Shown piece after piece: positions 1 to 11,669 of a stretch of DNA of 64,000 nt (the first letter of the stretch is position 1; the number at the start of each line of letters is the position of its first letter). The notes below the pieces were generated by a model. The model did not search any database, was not told the origin of the DNA, and saw only the letters and a program-made list of their open reading frames with translations. The DNA comes from Asterochloris sp. CNOR1 (lineage: Eukaryota > Chlorophyta > Trebouxiophyceae > Trebouxiales > Trebouxiaceae). Location: the NCBI GenBank assembly GCA_963969365.1, contig OZ017758.1, positions 1 to 64,000 on the forward strand. The letters are read 5' to 3'. Both the position numbers and the translations under genes were made by a program.

Positions 1-541
1 CCCTAAACCCTAAACCCTAAACCCTAAACCCTAAACCCTAAACCCTAAACCCTAAACCCTAAACCCTAAACCCTAAACCCTAAACCTACCCTAAACCCTA
101 AACCCTAAACCCTAAACCCTAAACCCTAAACCCTAAACCCTAAACCCTAAACCCTAAACCCTAAACCCTAAACCCTAAACCCTAAACCCTAAACCCTAAA
201 CCCTAAACCCTAAACCCTAAACCCTAAACCCTAAACCCTAAACCCTAAACCCTAAACCCTAAACCCTAAACCCTAAACCCTAAACCCTAAACCCTAAACC
301 CTAAACCCTAAACCCTAAACCCTAAACCCTAAACCCTAAACCCTAAACCCTAAACCCTAAACCCTAAACCCTAAACCCTAAACCCTAAACCCTAAACCCT
401 AAACCCTAAACCCTAAACCCTAAACCCTAAACCCTAAACCCTAAACCCTGAACCCTGAACCCTGAACCCTGAACCCTAAACCCTAATCCCTAGACATTAG
501 GGCCTGAAACCCTAAACCCTAAACCCTAAACCCTAAACCCT
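1..541. repeat. Telomere, CCCTAAA repeat array
   Basis: The array reads CCCTAAA on the + strand, so TTTAGGG runs toward the chromosome end; this is the plant and green-algal telomere type. It is nearly perfect to about 445, with one slip near 85-92 (a shortened unit followed by CCCTAAA). The inner edge is degenerate: four CCCTGAA units at about 446-473, a scrambled stretch at 481-508, then four more good units before unique sequence starts near 542. This places the window at a chromosome end and makes the following ~30 kb subtelomeric. Confidence 0.98.
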
Positions 542-1864
542 GTCCGGAAGCAGAGGAGCGGGCTCTGAGAAGGCAGCCTGTCAGGTCACAGTGTGGCTGG
601 CCGGCACCTGGGGCAGCACCAGACTTGGCAGGAGGCGGGGATGGCCCTCGAATCACACCCCAGGCCCTGTCTGGCAGCCTGCAGGAGCTGGGGCAGGCTG
701 GATGTGCAGGCCCAGTGGTGTGCAGGTCAGGCATCACCCTGGCCTGCAGGCACCAGCGTGCTGTGCAGCAGGGGGGGATGGCCCCCAATGCAGGCCACGA
801 GCCCCTGCCTGGCAGCCTGGAGGCCAGCACCCCCCACAGGAGCAGGGGCAGGCTGTGGCAGGCAGCTGCAGGCAGGGGCCCAAGTGCACTGAGGAGCATG
901 TCAGGCTGCTCCCCAGCCTGGCACTGCTGTGTCCGCCTTGGCCAGGGCCACGTCGTGAGACAAGAACTTTTCTTTGGGCAGTGCCCAGGCTTGTCTGCAG
1001 CCCCACACCAGGGATGGCAGGGGCAGTTCTGGGCCTTGTCACTGCCCCAGACTTGACACCAAGGTGCCTCCAGGTGTCTCAGGGCCCGTGGGCACCTGTC
1101 GGGCCAGAGCGCCGCAGGCGCCGACCCACGTCGGCACCATGCAGCAGATGCAGCAGCAGCCACAGGCAGTGACCTCCTGTGGCTGCCCCCAGTGCCAGGG
1201 AGGTGCCACCAGTGGCAGGGAAGCAGTCCACAGGCTGCCACCAGGTCACAGCAGAGGTTTCACTTGTCGCCGGACGTCAGTGGCAAGGCGTCCTGAAAGT
1301 GAGCAGGCCTGAGATGTGCACAACTCCATGCATCTGCACCATGCTGCCCCCAGCCTGCCTCAAGCCTGCCATGGCACAGTGTACATGCCTGCAGTGCATG
1401 CCTACCTGCTCTGCATGGCTGCCTGTGACAAGCAGGTGGGCCAAGCGCAAGCGCCAACTGTGGGAGGCCCCTCTTCTGGAGAGCCAGTGCAGCATGGCTC
1501 AGACTGTGTCAGCAGGCTTGGCGAGCTCACAGCACCATACTACCTGTTTCTGTTTCACATCTGGCCAGAGGGTGCTGACACGCAATGGAGTGCTTTAAGT
1601 AACATGGCTGCGTCCTTTCACTCAACACAGTGAAGGGTTTGCCTTGGTCTTGGAGTATCGCCACTGGAGGTTTGTCCTGATGCTTGTCATTACTGCAAGC
1701 TAAGTTGTAAATTGTGTCTCGCAGATTGCAAGGTTATACAAACTTGCACATGAAGTACATACTTGCACGACTCTTCAGAATACCACCTAGAGATATGGTG
1801 TGATGTCTGTTGCAACTGTCATTTTGCTTATTTCAGACAAGTCATTACTGAGTACTGAGTAGGG
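542..1864. other. Subtelomeric sequence, no supported gene
   Basis: Overlapping ORFs exist on both strands, but none has a recognisable domain, a consistent exon structure or a believable start, and one of them reads directly into telomere repeats. The first ~500 bases are G+C rich with recurring CTGCAGGC and GGCAGGCTG words. From about 1600 to 1860 the sequence is more A+T rich and looks like 3' flank of the minus-strand gene that ends at 1865. Confidence 0.5.
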
Positions 1865-2753
1865 TTAGGACCTGGTGGTGCCATGCTCAGCCTCCCAGGC
1901 ATCCAACGCCTTGCAGTCTTCCAGATCAGATGCCAGGGTCCAGGCGTTGGGGTCCAGCTCAAATCCCTGCAGTGTATGCCAGCTCCGGGGGTGTGTTCCT
2001 GAGTCCAGGCCACCTCAACTTGCTACATGGTAAGCACCTTGTGTCTGCTCTGAGCTGCCACTGTCACAATGTAAGGTCCCCATCTTGCATTTCAAAGAGA
2101 GGGTGGCCCCTGAAGCATTCTGCAGCCCATGGCCACAGTGTGCACAGCCAACAGCCACCGTAAAAGCAACAGCTGACTCACCATCTACTTCACCAGGAGT
2201 CTGACATGGACAGGTCAGTCCAAGACTTGCGCCTATTGTAGCAAGCATCGTTTTCAAAGCGCCACAGCACAGGGCTCTTTCCCAGCTGCCTGTTCTGAAG
2301 TGCCCAACTTTGTTAGGCTGCTGCCCACCACACCTTTGACCAGAAGATGGTGGCGCCATTCCCATCCAGTAGCAATTATGTCAACTTGCAACAGGTACAG
2401 CAAAGACAGTATTGTCACCTGTCACCTCATCGCATGGACCCCCACGCTAATCAAGATTGCCGTACCTTTTGCCAGACGGGTCCAGTAGCACCTGCAACTT
2501 GGCTACAGTTACAGCAGGCACACCGCCAAGAGCTTTCCAGCACCTGAGAGAATCTTCTCTCACTAGCTGGGTTTCTCTAAAGCTATGCTATATTGTCGGG
2601 CTCCTGCCCACCTTCCACTTGACCAAGAAAATGACATCACCAGAGAGGTCAGTGGCCTCAGCCACAATGGCCTGCACCTCCCACTGCTCATCCTCCCGAT
2701 ATCGGGTGACCTTTTGTTGGGCCAGGGACACATCGCCGGGCAGCCGGACCAGC
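1865..2753 (-). CDS. Chromodomain protein, last two exons
   Basis: Two minus-strand exons, 2753-2612 and 1966-1865, splice in phase 0 with GT-AG borders. The joined product reads QWEVQAIVAEATD at the start of the fold, then FLVKWK at the end of the first exon, then GFELDPNAWT and LEDCKALDAWE in the second. That is a complete chromodomain: aromatic cage strand, LVKWKG core, W in the DPNAW turn, and C-terminal helix. The frame then stops at TAA (1867-1865), so the chromodomain is C-terminal. The intron between them is long (~645 nt). Chromodomains bind methylated histone tails; they also end the integrases of chromovirus retrotransposons, but I see no integrase or reverse transcriptase upstream. 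Minus-strand exons up to 7469 may belong to the same gene; that is inference. Confidence 0.6.
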
Positions 2754-3721
2754 CTGCAGCAGTGGACTCAATTTGTGAGCATGCATATTCAAAAGCTCTT
2801 ATTACTTATTAGCCTGCAAGAAATTGCAGCATGTTCACCAGTATGCATGCCATGCGGGAGCTTTGGTGCTGGGCCAGAGACATGTATCTTGAGTGGCCTG
2901 CAGCGTCACAGCTGTGTGCCCTCTGCCCACCAAATGGGTGAGGCGGGCAGACAAGGTGACAATAGGCCAGGGATGCAGCGCTGGACATGAGGACCAGTGT
3001 GCAGCAGTGCAGTAGGCTTCATCAAAAAGGACGCCCTGAGGTGTGCCACGTACTCCCATGGTGCAGTGCAGCAGGATCAGCATGCCAGGCAACAGCCGCT
3101 GAAACTTGCGATATGTATGCACACAAGAAAGCTGTGTCAGTGGATGCGCATGGTCTAGCAAGGGCGTGCAAGAAGGCCAAGGTTGCACTAGGCATGGAGG
3201 AGCCACAACCAGCAGACGCTGGCTGCTGTGCTGGCCACGATGATGTGAAAGCACGCTGCTGGCAGCGTTTTTCAGCACAAATTACTGTAGCACACCTCGG
3301 ACAGCAGGCGCTGCATGCAGCTCTTGAGCCCCAAGCAGGGAGGCCCTCTGTGTGTGTGGCAGTCATCAGCTTACAGATGCCGTGCAGAAGATTTTGGCAA
3401 CCCTGAAGTCTGCAGGTCAGTCCTTTGTGGCATTGCCCCATACTTGGTTGGCGTCCTGTGGACCACACTGACAAGCAGCAGGACACGATGCCAGCCCTCA
3501 CCTTCGAGCCACCTTCTGTCCCTTGCCAACACTGACAAGTTGATCCAGCTCTGACACCTGCACATTCATTGAGACTGAGCTTGATCTAGACTAAGATGTT
3601 ACCAGCGACGGATAGAAAGTCACGTCAAGCAGTTGCTTGACACTGAGGCAAGTTGCGGCTCTGCAGTGCAACATCTGGAAACAGAACTGGGGCCACAGGG
3701 GTGGAAGGCTTGACTCTGCAC

Positions 3722-3903
3722 CTTGCGTTTCTGGCGACATGTCTTGCCCACACGCGATGATCGTGCATGGACTGCTGCAGCATGGGGCGTGGTGGGCGCT
3801 ACAGGTGGAGCTGTTGTAGTCTGCCTGGACTTGGCTTGGGCAGCCTTGAACTTCTTTGTGGGATTTGCTGGGAGCTCGAGTGCCCTCTCCGTTGATCGTA
3901 GCC
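3722..3903 (-). CDS. Candidate basic exon of unknown gene
   Basis: A minus-strand open stretch with a CAG acceptor at its upper edge and a GTGCAG donor at its lower edge. It encodes a Lys/Arg- and Pro/Thr-rich segment (containing NPTKKFKAAQAKSRQ and later KTCRQKRK), compatible with a disordered nuclear region. No domain is recognised. It lies between the chromodomain exons and the exon at 4633-4789 on the same strand, so it may be an internal exon of that transcription unit. Splice borders are plausible but unverified. Confidence 0.3.
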
Positions 3904-4379
3904 CTGCACCAGCAATGACTGGTGGCAAACAACTTGACATTGTACACATCAAGTCATCCAACCCCTGCGGCTGCCTGCGGTGGGCCTGTGGTCAGTGAGC
4001 ATGCAAACAGAAGAATGCTCAGACAAATTAATTTCGTTTCACTTGTGGCTGGCACAATCACAGGATGCAGCTCGGTACAGCACAGTAAGGGCAGCCACAG
4101 CAAAGCCTGCATGTCTGCTTGCAGACGACTCTGCAAGACCCGCCAACAAGCACTGCTGACATCTTCTGCAATGTGGCAGAACATGGTTTCCAAACGCCAG
4201 CCTTTACATGTAGCTGCTGCACAACTTTATGTGCACGCCTGTTGGCCTGCTGGTAGCTGTTTCATGGTGCAACAGACATCAAGCCCTAGGTGGAAGCCCC
4301 GACCCGCCAGCTGCGCATCACTTGAGCTTCCTCGCTTCGCCCCACAGTGGCACAGGCAACAGGCAAGTGAACTTGCAGC

Positions 4380-4640
4380 TCTCGAACCTCAGCAGTAGAT
4401 CGCACGCCTGCCTGCCTGCTTTTCAGCACCAGCAACAGACTCACATTCTGCTGCAGGCGCAGCAAAGATGCGGCTGCCAGCCGTCAGCGTTTGAGTGCAT
4501 GCATGCCTGCCTGTCGTTCAGCACCAGCTTTAGAGTTACATTTTGCTGCAGGCGCAGTGTAGCTGCAGCTGCCAGACTTAGCATTTGAGCGCAAGCATGC
4601 CCGCCTGCTGTAAACACCGGCACCAAACTCACGTTTTGCT
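4380..4640. repeat. Three-copy ~94-bp tandem repeat carrying splice signals
   Basis: Degenerate units start near 4440, 4535 and 4628 (spacing 95 and 93 bp), each containing a TCACATTCTGCTGCAGGCGCAG-like core preceded by a run rich in GCATGCCTGCCTG. Read on the minus strand, each core has a CTGCAG acceptor, six bases (CAAAAC or similar) and a GTGAGT-like donor. The outermost copy supplies the donor of the exon at 4633-4789, so the array looks like repeated copies of that exon's 3' edge. Confidence 0.7.
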
Positions 4641-4789
4641 GTAGGCACAGGCACAGATGCCGCCAAGGGAGACGCCTCAGACAGGTCCAGCCACCCTGCC
4701 TGACCAGGCCCTGTCCTTGGGCCCAGCAGCATCTCATGCAAGTCGGGGCTCCCGTTTCTGGCCGCCTGCTGTGCCATCTGCTCCACTCC
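4633..4789 (-). CDS. Candidate exon, unknown minus-strand gene
   Basis: The exon runs from a CTGATGCAG acceptor (or an ATG at 4795) to a strong GTGAGT donor at 4632. It encodes a soluble, Ala/Gln/Pro-rich segment with MAQQAARNGSPDLHEMLLG near its start. No domain is recognised. The intron below it is filled with repeat copies of its own 3' edge. It may belong to the same unit as the exons at 5755-7469 above and the chromodomain exons below. Confidence 0.4.
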
Positions 4790-5754
4790 CTGCATCAGAC
4801 AGCCTACATCATCTCATCCACCCTGCAGACTGAGCACTGAAGAGCCATCACAACCACTGGAAGTTCCAGCCTAGGCTGTGCCAATGAGGCAGTCCTGCAA
4901 CACAATAGAGGTCAGGTCGACCAAGCAGACCACAAGTCCGCCTGCAGTGCCGTGGGCTGCTGTGGCGACTCTGCTGGCGCCCATGCATTCACTGCAGGCA
5001 TCCTGCCCAAGAGGGCCACAGCTGGGCAGTAAGTGCTTGTGAGCAGCAGGGTGCTCTCAGCTCATGTTGTTGACATGGACCTATCCTGCACCAGTGAGTG
5101 TCAGGCCACACTGAGCCCAACGCTCTAGCCAAGGCATGGCCGGCAGCCAGAGCCTGTTCTGGTCAGCCCATGCAACCATGCAGTTCTGGAAACACCTTCT
5201 TCAGAGACCCCTCAAAGAGTGCATGAGTTTTGACATGCAGCTCTGAGAGGCAGCATCAGACCTCAACCCATCTGCCGTCAGAGAGATGGAGTGCACAGTC
5301 ACAGTGGGAGAAGGTGGCAATCCTGGCGCCTCAGCACCCCTCTGTCCCCAGGCCATGCTGTGCTGGCTGAGGCAGCTGTGCACACACTACCCCATGCCCA
5401 AGCCAGAAGTGCAGCCCAACAGCAGAGAGAAATGGAGGACTAAAGTGACCGCAGTGCGCATCCGCAGCCTGTGCCATCCAATCCTCAACACTGTGCGTGC
5501 CTGCAAGGTGCACCCCAAGCCATGCAGTGTGGGCAGCCTGTGCTGCAGTCCCACACACCACCTTTGTACATGGCCAGCAGCACGTCCATACTCCACCTTG
5601 TGCACTGCCCCTGACAGCCCCCACCCTGGCGCTGATCCACAGCATGGGGCAGGTCAACCCCTCTGTGCTACAACTGCCTGTGGGGCCAGCACCACAGACT
5701 ATACACCCACCAGCTTCAGTGCAAAGCCAGCGCCAAATCCAGCTTTGGCCTCAC

Positions 5755-7469
5755 CTCTCCTCTGAGCTGTAGCTCTCCTGCTACACTGATTACTCTGCTC
5801 ACGCGCCGCGGCAGGAACCGCAGCATCATTCTTGCCCCCATGTCCCGTTCAAGGGTCAGACTTGAGCTGGGCAGTGCAGGGCCAAGCCGACAAGACGTGA
5901 CTGCCAAGCCAACCTGCGGCACCGGGCAGACCGCGCCCGGCCCCTTCAAACCCACCTCTGTGCTGTTGCTCTCTTGGGGCGCCTCCTGGCCCCCACACGC
6001 ACCCGCAGCAGGCTTGTTGGCCACATGGGCCGCCTTGCAGGCGGCCTGAGGCCGCAGCATGGAGCGCGAAGCCACCATCGTGTCTTTTTCCTCAACGAGA
6101 AGGGGCCACTGGGGTGCCTGGGCTGCTGCAGACTTGTCCCGCGCTGCCTGCAAGCTGGCCTCCTCATGGGTGGGCATGCGGCGTGCCAGCTGGCGTTGAA
6201 AAGCAGCCAGCAGCACCTGCAGGGGGCAGGCAGTCATCAAGGTAAGCAGGCAGGTTTGTGCTGCCATCACCTTGGGTGCTTTACTACCAGGCAAGAGACT
6301 TGGGCCCTGGCGCTACGAGGCAGCCAGCACCCCCTGCATGGGGGCAGGCAGTCAGGAAGGTAAGCAAGCAGGCAGTGGGTTGCTAAGGTCTCATGCCATG
6401 CTGAGTTGCATGACAGCAGCAGCCTTGACGCCCACCTGGGAGGCTGGGTCCATCCGAGTCTGCACCTGGGGAGCAGCCTCTGTGACCTTGGTCAGGTTGC
6501 ACAGGCGAACCCGGTGCCCCTTGGCAATGGGCAGCCCATCCGAGCCCAGGAACTGATGGCGCTCCACCAGGTGCAAGCCGTCAGCTGTGGCGTCCAGGGC
6601 GGCCTCTGCACAGTGGATGGCATCCAGGGACAGGGTGGCCTCTGCCACTGCTGTTGCTTCAGTTGCGGCCGCTCCTGCAGGCAGCTCAAGACTGGCCCCT
6701 GCCACAGCAGGCAGCGATGATGTGCCTGCACCTGAGCAGGCCGCTGCAGCGGTGTCAGCGTCAATGGCTGCGGCTGGCTTGTGGCCCCGCTCATCCAGGG
6801 CTTGCTCATCGGATGTGGGGTGCAGCTCAGCTCCCCCTTCACGATCCTCCTGCTGCAGGGGCCCCTCCATCTGCACAGCACATGGCAGCCCAGCACTGCC
6901 TGCTGTGGCAGCAGCTGCATCTGCAGCGGCAATCTCTGCTCTGGTGGGCCTGCTCTGAGTGGGCGCTGCATGGCCCTGCTCAATGCTGCCTGCAGGCAGC
7001 AGCATTTGATCAGTCTGCTGTTGAATTTGTCAAATCTGCTGTTGGGCGCAGCCAGCTTGTGGGTTTGCCAGGCGAGGTACAAGCCCAGCACTGGTTCCAT
7101 TCATGAGCGCAGCAAGTGGGCAACTTATTTGCTTATGGGTGGTAGGATGTCAGGTCAGGGCCACAGGAAAACCTCACTTCTTACACACTACCTCAGCTGG
7201 GAGGCTCGATGGGCCACATGGCTTGCTGAGCGGAGTGCACAACGCCCACGCTGACAGGTGTGAGGCCCACTGTCAGCCTTCATGCAATGCTGAAGTCTTC
7301 TATATCTGCAACGGCATTAGGGCAGATCATACTGATGAATGAGGGCAGCCATGTCATCTGCAAGCTCACCTGCACTGTCCTCCTCAAGACCTGGCTCTTG
7401 CTGCTCTGGCTCCTCACCAGCCCCCTCCTGCTCCTGTTCCAAGGGCCCAGCTGCTGTAGCGTCGACCAC
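5755..7469 (-). CDS. Unknown acidic, Ala-rich protein (partial)
   Basis: Three minus-strand exons are supported by open frames and GT-AG borders: 7469-7370 (very acidic, EQEQEGAGEEPEQQEPGLEED), 6954-6436 (173 codons, Ala/Glu rich, ending near LVERHQFLGSDGLPIAKG and VRLCNLTKVTEAA) and 6216-5755 (154 codons, with VLLAAFQRQLARRMPTHEE at its start). The last two join in phase 0. The amino-acid composition is regular and opposite-strand frames are poorer, so I take these as coding. No domain is recognised. The 5' start and the 3' continuation below 5755 are not resolved; the chromodomain exons are possible 3' parts. Confidence 0.4.
6217..6435. repeat. Intron with an echo of the flanking exon edge
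   Basis: The acceptor edge at 6200-6245 (AGCAGCCAGCAGCACCTGC, then a GGGGGCAGGCAGTCA tail and GGTAAGCAGGCAGG) recurs with mismatches at about 6318-6372. The copy sits inside the intron, about 120 bp from the genuine edge. Confidence 0.65.
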
Positions 7470-8073
7470 CTGCAGGTCAGAGAAAGCCCTCATGTTTGCT
7501 GATCATGCCAGCGGTAGATCTGCCTCCACTTTAGAGTGCAAACATGCAGCTCATACTCAAGGTCTTCATTGCCATAAAACCTTTGCAGGCACTGCAGCAT
7601 CAGCAGCTTCAGGAGGTGTAGCAGCCAGATGTGCAGCTGGGCAGGGGAATCTGCCACAAAGATTGCAGGCACATTGGACAGGAGACTTCACAGCTGTCAG
7701 TGGGCGGGAAGGCAGGACCTTTCCATCCCACAAGACCATCATGCTCAGGGCAAGAGCTGACAGCCTGCCTCATCCATTGTGATGACGACATGAGCAGCTT
7801 TGTGGCCCCATCCAGCAGCAGTGCTTGCGTGCCACTGAGGCAGGTCCCCATCAGGGACAGAGGGGCATCATGCAGACAGCCATAAGCAGCAGCACCAAGC
7901 AGGGCCCTGTCCTGGCAGCCCACACAGCTCGTGATTTTTTAGGGCAACACAAGTGCACTTGCGCAAGCATGCTTGCTTTTTGTGTGGTCCTGTGCTTTGT
8001 GTGACCCTGTAGTGCAGTGCGCGGTGCGAGCAAGGCATATCATACCACAGTGCAGCATGCACAAGACAAAGGC

Positions 8074-11000
8074 CTAGCGTACGGCACGCCCTGCCTCCAG
8101 AGGCAGCGTATGAGGTGCCCACATCTGAGAGTTGCCCTCATCTTGTGCTGCCTGTACCTGGCCATTCTGCTGGAGGGCAGGGGCAGCTGTCCTGCGTCTC
8201 TTGGCCTCAGGCTGGGCCTCCATGCCGGTGCAGCCGCCACTCTGGGCTGCTGATCGACCTTCAGAGCGTGCCCTCTGCTGCTTGGCAGGCCTCTCAGCCG
8301 CAGGGTGGCACCCTGTGCTTGTGCGACCAGTGCTCTTGGCTCCTGAGCAAACCGCAGACTGCGCTGCCTGCTGCCGGGCAGGCTTGTCAGTGGCAGGCTG
8401 GGTCCCTGTGCTGGCGCGACCACTGCTCCTGGCTCCCGACCGGCCCGCTGACCACGCTGTCTGCTGCTCGGGCAGCGCCCCGCCAGCCTGTCGGCTTCCT
8501 GTGCTTTTGGACCCCGAGCGGCCCTCAGACCGCGTTGCCTGCTGCCTGGACGGCGCCTCAGCTGCCTGCTGCTGCCCAGGGCGCTTCTCAGCAGCCTGCT
8601 GCTGCCTGGGGCGTCCCCTGAGCCCCTGCTGAGGCTGCAGCCGGGGCGCCTGCTGCTTTGTACCTCTTGACTCCTGCGCCTGCAGGTCAATTTCCTGCTG
8701 CTCAGGCTGGGCCGTCTGACGCCTGATCGCCTCCTGCCCCTGCAGCTCAGCCTCCTGCTGCTCAGCCTCAGCCTCCTGCTGCTCAGCCTCAGCCTGCTGC
8801 TGCAGAGCCTGGTGTTGGCTCCTTGTACGCAACTGGGCCCAGGCCCTGCTGGCCTGCAGCTTCGCGCATGCAGCACCCCGCTTGCGCTGCTGCAACTTGG
8901 CAGCCACTGCCTCCCCAAACCCTGGCAGGGCAGCCACTGCTGCCTCAAACCCTGCACAGTGGACAGGAGAGCAACGACTTAATGTAGCGGCTGGCGCAAG
9001 GAAAGGGACAGCCTTTGTCTGCACAGGCAATTTTGTCGCTGGCAGCCTCTTCTCATGCAAAGGCTGGTAAGAAAATCCTTGCCTCCCAATGTTCTGCACA
9101 GGGGCAAGGAAGGGAGTCGTTGCTGTTGGCAGGCACATGTTCACACACGGGCAGTGCAGCCATAGCCCGCCTAGATGCCACTCAGGAGGTGCAAGGAGGC
9201 AGAGCGCTTTGAAAGGCCTCAAGAGGTGCCAACTGTTTCAAAGGGTTGGACAGAGGGCTGCCCTAGCTGCACTGCCGCCCTCTGTCCCTTTACCCTCTCT
9301 TCTGCTGTTCATGCGGCAGTCTCACCTGCCAGGGCCTTCAGGTCGCTCATAGTAAGGTCCACAGCCCCCTCTGGTGTCACAAATGTGATGGCTGCCTCCT
9401 GCCCAGCCTGCTGTGCCCAGGACGGGCCAGGCCGGCCACCCGACTCCCTGCCTGCCATGCCGCTGGCAACAGCAGCAGCTGCCTTGAGGCGGGGACGCCG
9501 GTCGGCCCTCTGCTCAGGCGTCTTCAGTGAAGTGCAGTTGCCGCCTGAGTCTCCCGATGTGGACCCTGCGGGCAGAGCTCAGTCAGGGCATATGCTGGGC
9601 CCCTAATGATTGTGGAGCCTACAGGCAGAGCAGAGGCAGGGCACATGCAGGGCCCACTGCAATGTGCAGCCTGCAGGCAGAGCAGAGGCAGGGCACAGGC
9701 AGGGTAGCGCTGCACAGCCTTGGTGTCCTTCTGAGGCAGAGCTGAGGGCTTTGTAGACAGCCAGGTCAATGCAGGCACGCCTGCACACCCACCAGACAGT
9801 CAACAAGGCCACCCCACACCCTCACTCAGTCTGTCACCTGAGGGCTCCAACAACAACAGGGCAGCCAACTTGCTCTGGGCATGCCCTTCATTCCAGCCTT
9901 GCGGCAGCCAGAAGGTGACATACACGGTGCTGGTGATAGCACCGAGTATGGTGGTGCCTGAAATGGTATGCCCTACACACACCCTGCCCCCCCCACCTCA
10001 CCTGAGGGGTCCTGCGCTGGGTAGTCAGCCAGGTTTGCGCGGACAGACCGACATTCGCGGCTGCTCCTGCGCGTGGGCTTGGGCCGTGCAAACATGGCAG
10101 GATGGACGCCGTCCCTCCTGTGCTCCTCTTCCAGGAGCTGCTGTCCTCTCTCAGTCTCAAGAACGGCCATGTCCATGTCGCACTGCACAGGCGCCAGTTG
10201 AGATCAGCTAGACCCACTACAATAAAGCTGTGTGGCAGGTGCTTCCTTGTACCTGAGCTACAGATGCTGCTGGCCCCTCTCGGCCGCAAGCTAGTCGCCT
10301 CATGTCAGCCTGCACCAGGCGGGAGCCTGGAGAGCTCACAGACCAAGAACAGGCAGCAGAGCCCATGTTTGGGCGAACAGCCTCCATCTGTCTCCAGATT
10401 AGTGTCCTCCACATTGCCCTGCACTGGACCAAAGCCACAGTGAGGAGCTCTTAGTTGCAGCAGCCATTGCACGCTGAGGTCTCTATGAGAGGTGTCCTCC
10501 ACCTTGGACTGCACCAGACACCAGTGACATTGAGCAACCTGTCTGTTGCAACTCCAGGCACCAGCAAACGTGAGCTGACTCTTCGAGCAGCCCATACGCT
10601 CTGGGAAGTCTTAATGCTTGGTGTCCTCCACCATCCCTCTTGCAACCCTCAGTGCAGCAGGGACCAGTGAAAGGGAGCCACCTGTCTGTTGCAGCAGCCA
10701 TTGTTGCTTGGAGAGGTCTCCATGGTCTTGTCCTCACAGTGCATTTGGCACCAGGCAGCTGTCTGTTGCGGCAGCAATGGCATCCTGAGAGGTCAAGATT
10801 CTGATGCTGTCCAGATCACATGGCACCAGCAACAGACACCTGTCTATCGCAGCAGACACTGCGCTCTGAGGGGTCTCGAGGTGTGCCTACGCCACAGGCC
10901 CCAACAGTGATGGCTGGCTGCACAGGCAGACCCTCTCATGATGAGGAGCTCATGCCGGCACACCCACCATCACACAAATCAAGGCTGCAGATCAAGAGAA

Positions 11001-11354
11001 TTTGGACACCCACGCCGCCATTTCTGCCGCGACTGCACAAAGCACACTTTCAGCCAAGCATCCCCAGCCAGAGGGCCCCACCATTCTGTGGCCAGCCTCC
11101 TCTGCTGCCCTCGCCATGGCACGCACTTCTGGGAGAAGGGCTGGGGACAATGCGATGTTCCCGGTGTCCACTGCTGCTACCTCCTTGGTTGTCAGCACCA
11201 CGTCATCTTCAGAGGAGTGCCACTTCACTCTCCAGCTGAACTCGCGCTCCATCTGGCCATTGGGGGCCTCTCTATTCCACGAGCTGAAGACGTTCCTACA
11301 CACTCCTGGGCCCTTGCTCTCATCATAGAGGACTCTGCCTATATAGTCTTGCAT
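8074..11354 (-). CDS. Unknown multi-exon protein with Gln/Ala/Ser-rich tail
   Basis: Minus-strand exons with good borders: ~11354-11082 (start MQDYIGRVLYDESKG, ending near LPEVRAMARAAEEAGHRM), 10182-10002 (LETERGQQLLEEEHRRDG), 9957-9838 (TSTVYVTFWLPQGWNEG), 9565-9326 (ending MSDLKALAG) and 8951-8074, which ends at TAG. The last exon, about 290 codons, starts with FEAAVAALPGFGEAVAAKL and becomes a Gln/Glu heptad-like tract and then degenerate ~30-residue repeats of the type RQQAT-SEGRSG-KSTG. It is probably a coiled coil followed by a disordered basic tail. No enzyme domain is recognised. The first exon may not be the true 5' end, and the link across the ~900-nt intron (10183-11081) is inferred. 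Confidence 0.45.
9566..9705. repeat. ~55-bp tandem echoes of a splice acceptor edge
   Basis: Three in-register copies of a GTGGACCCTGCGGGCAGAGC-like block (near 9558, 9612 and 9667), each followed by a CAGGGCACATGC-like tail. The first copy spans the genuine acceptor of the exon ending at 9565; the other two lie in the intron. Confidence 0.7.
10390..10870. repeat. Degenerate ~100-bp repeats in a long intron
   Basis: The word GTGTCCTCCAC recurs at about 10403, 10492 and 10621, with a weaker copy (TTGTCCTCACAG) near 10730. The copies are accompanied by a CTGTCTGTTGCAGCAGCCATT-like word and by TGAGAGGTC. The copies are poor and spacing varies (about 90-130 bp). They lie in the ~900-nt gap between two exons of the 8074-11354 gene. 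No coding signal is seen inside. Confidence 0.5.
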
Positions 11355-11669
11355 GAGGCGTCCTCATGGAATCCAGAGGCCTTGGCTGATACCTCTTGGG
11401 CAAGCTACAGGAGACGAAACGAAGCCTGATGCGCTGCCAGTGTTATGTAGCATTTGATGGGTCCGCAAGCCGTGCTCAATTGGGAGAGTTAGAGGCTGAA
11501 AGCCATGACAGGTCTGAGCTTAGGTCACTATATCACAAGCCATGTGACACCCTGCAACTCGACCTTGACAGGTTGCTGCCAGCTCTGTTCCATCTTGTGT
11601 CTTAGTTACACGCCTTGTCAGCGACAGATACACTCCATTGAACCAGTACTAGCCTTTACATTGACAGCC

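Noticed and set aside
519-1241. 240-codon minus-strand ORF next to the telomere
   Set aside because: Its composition (Cys, Trp, Pro, His-rich) is that of a random frame in G+C-rich DNA and its end reads through telomere repeats; no domain.
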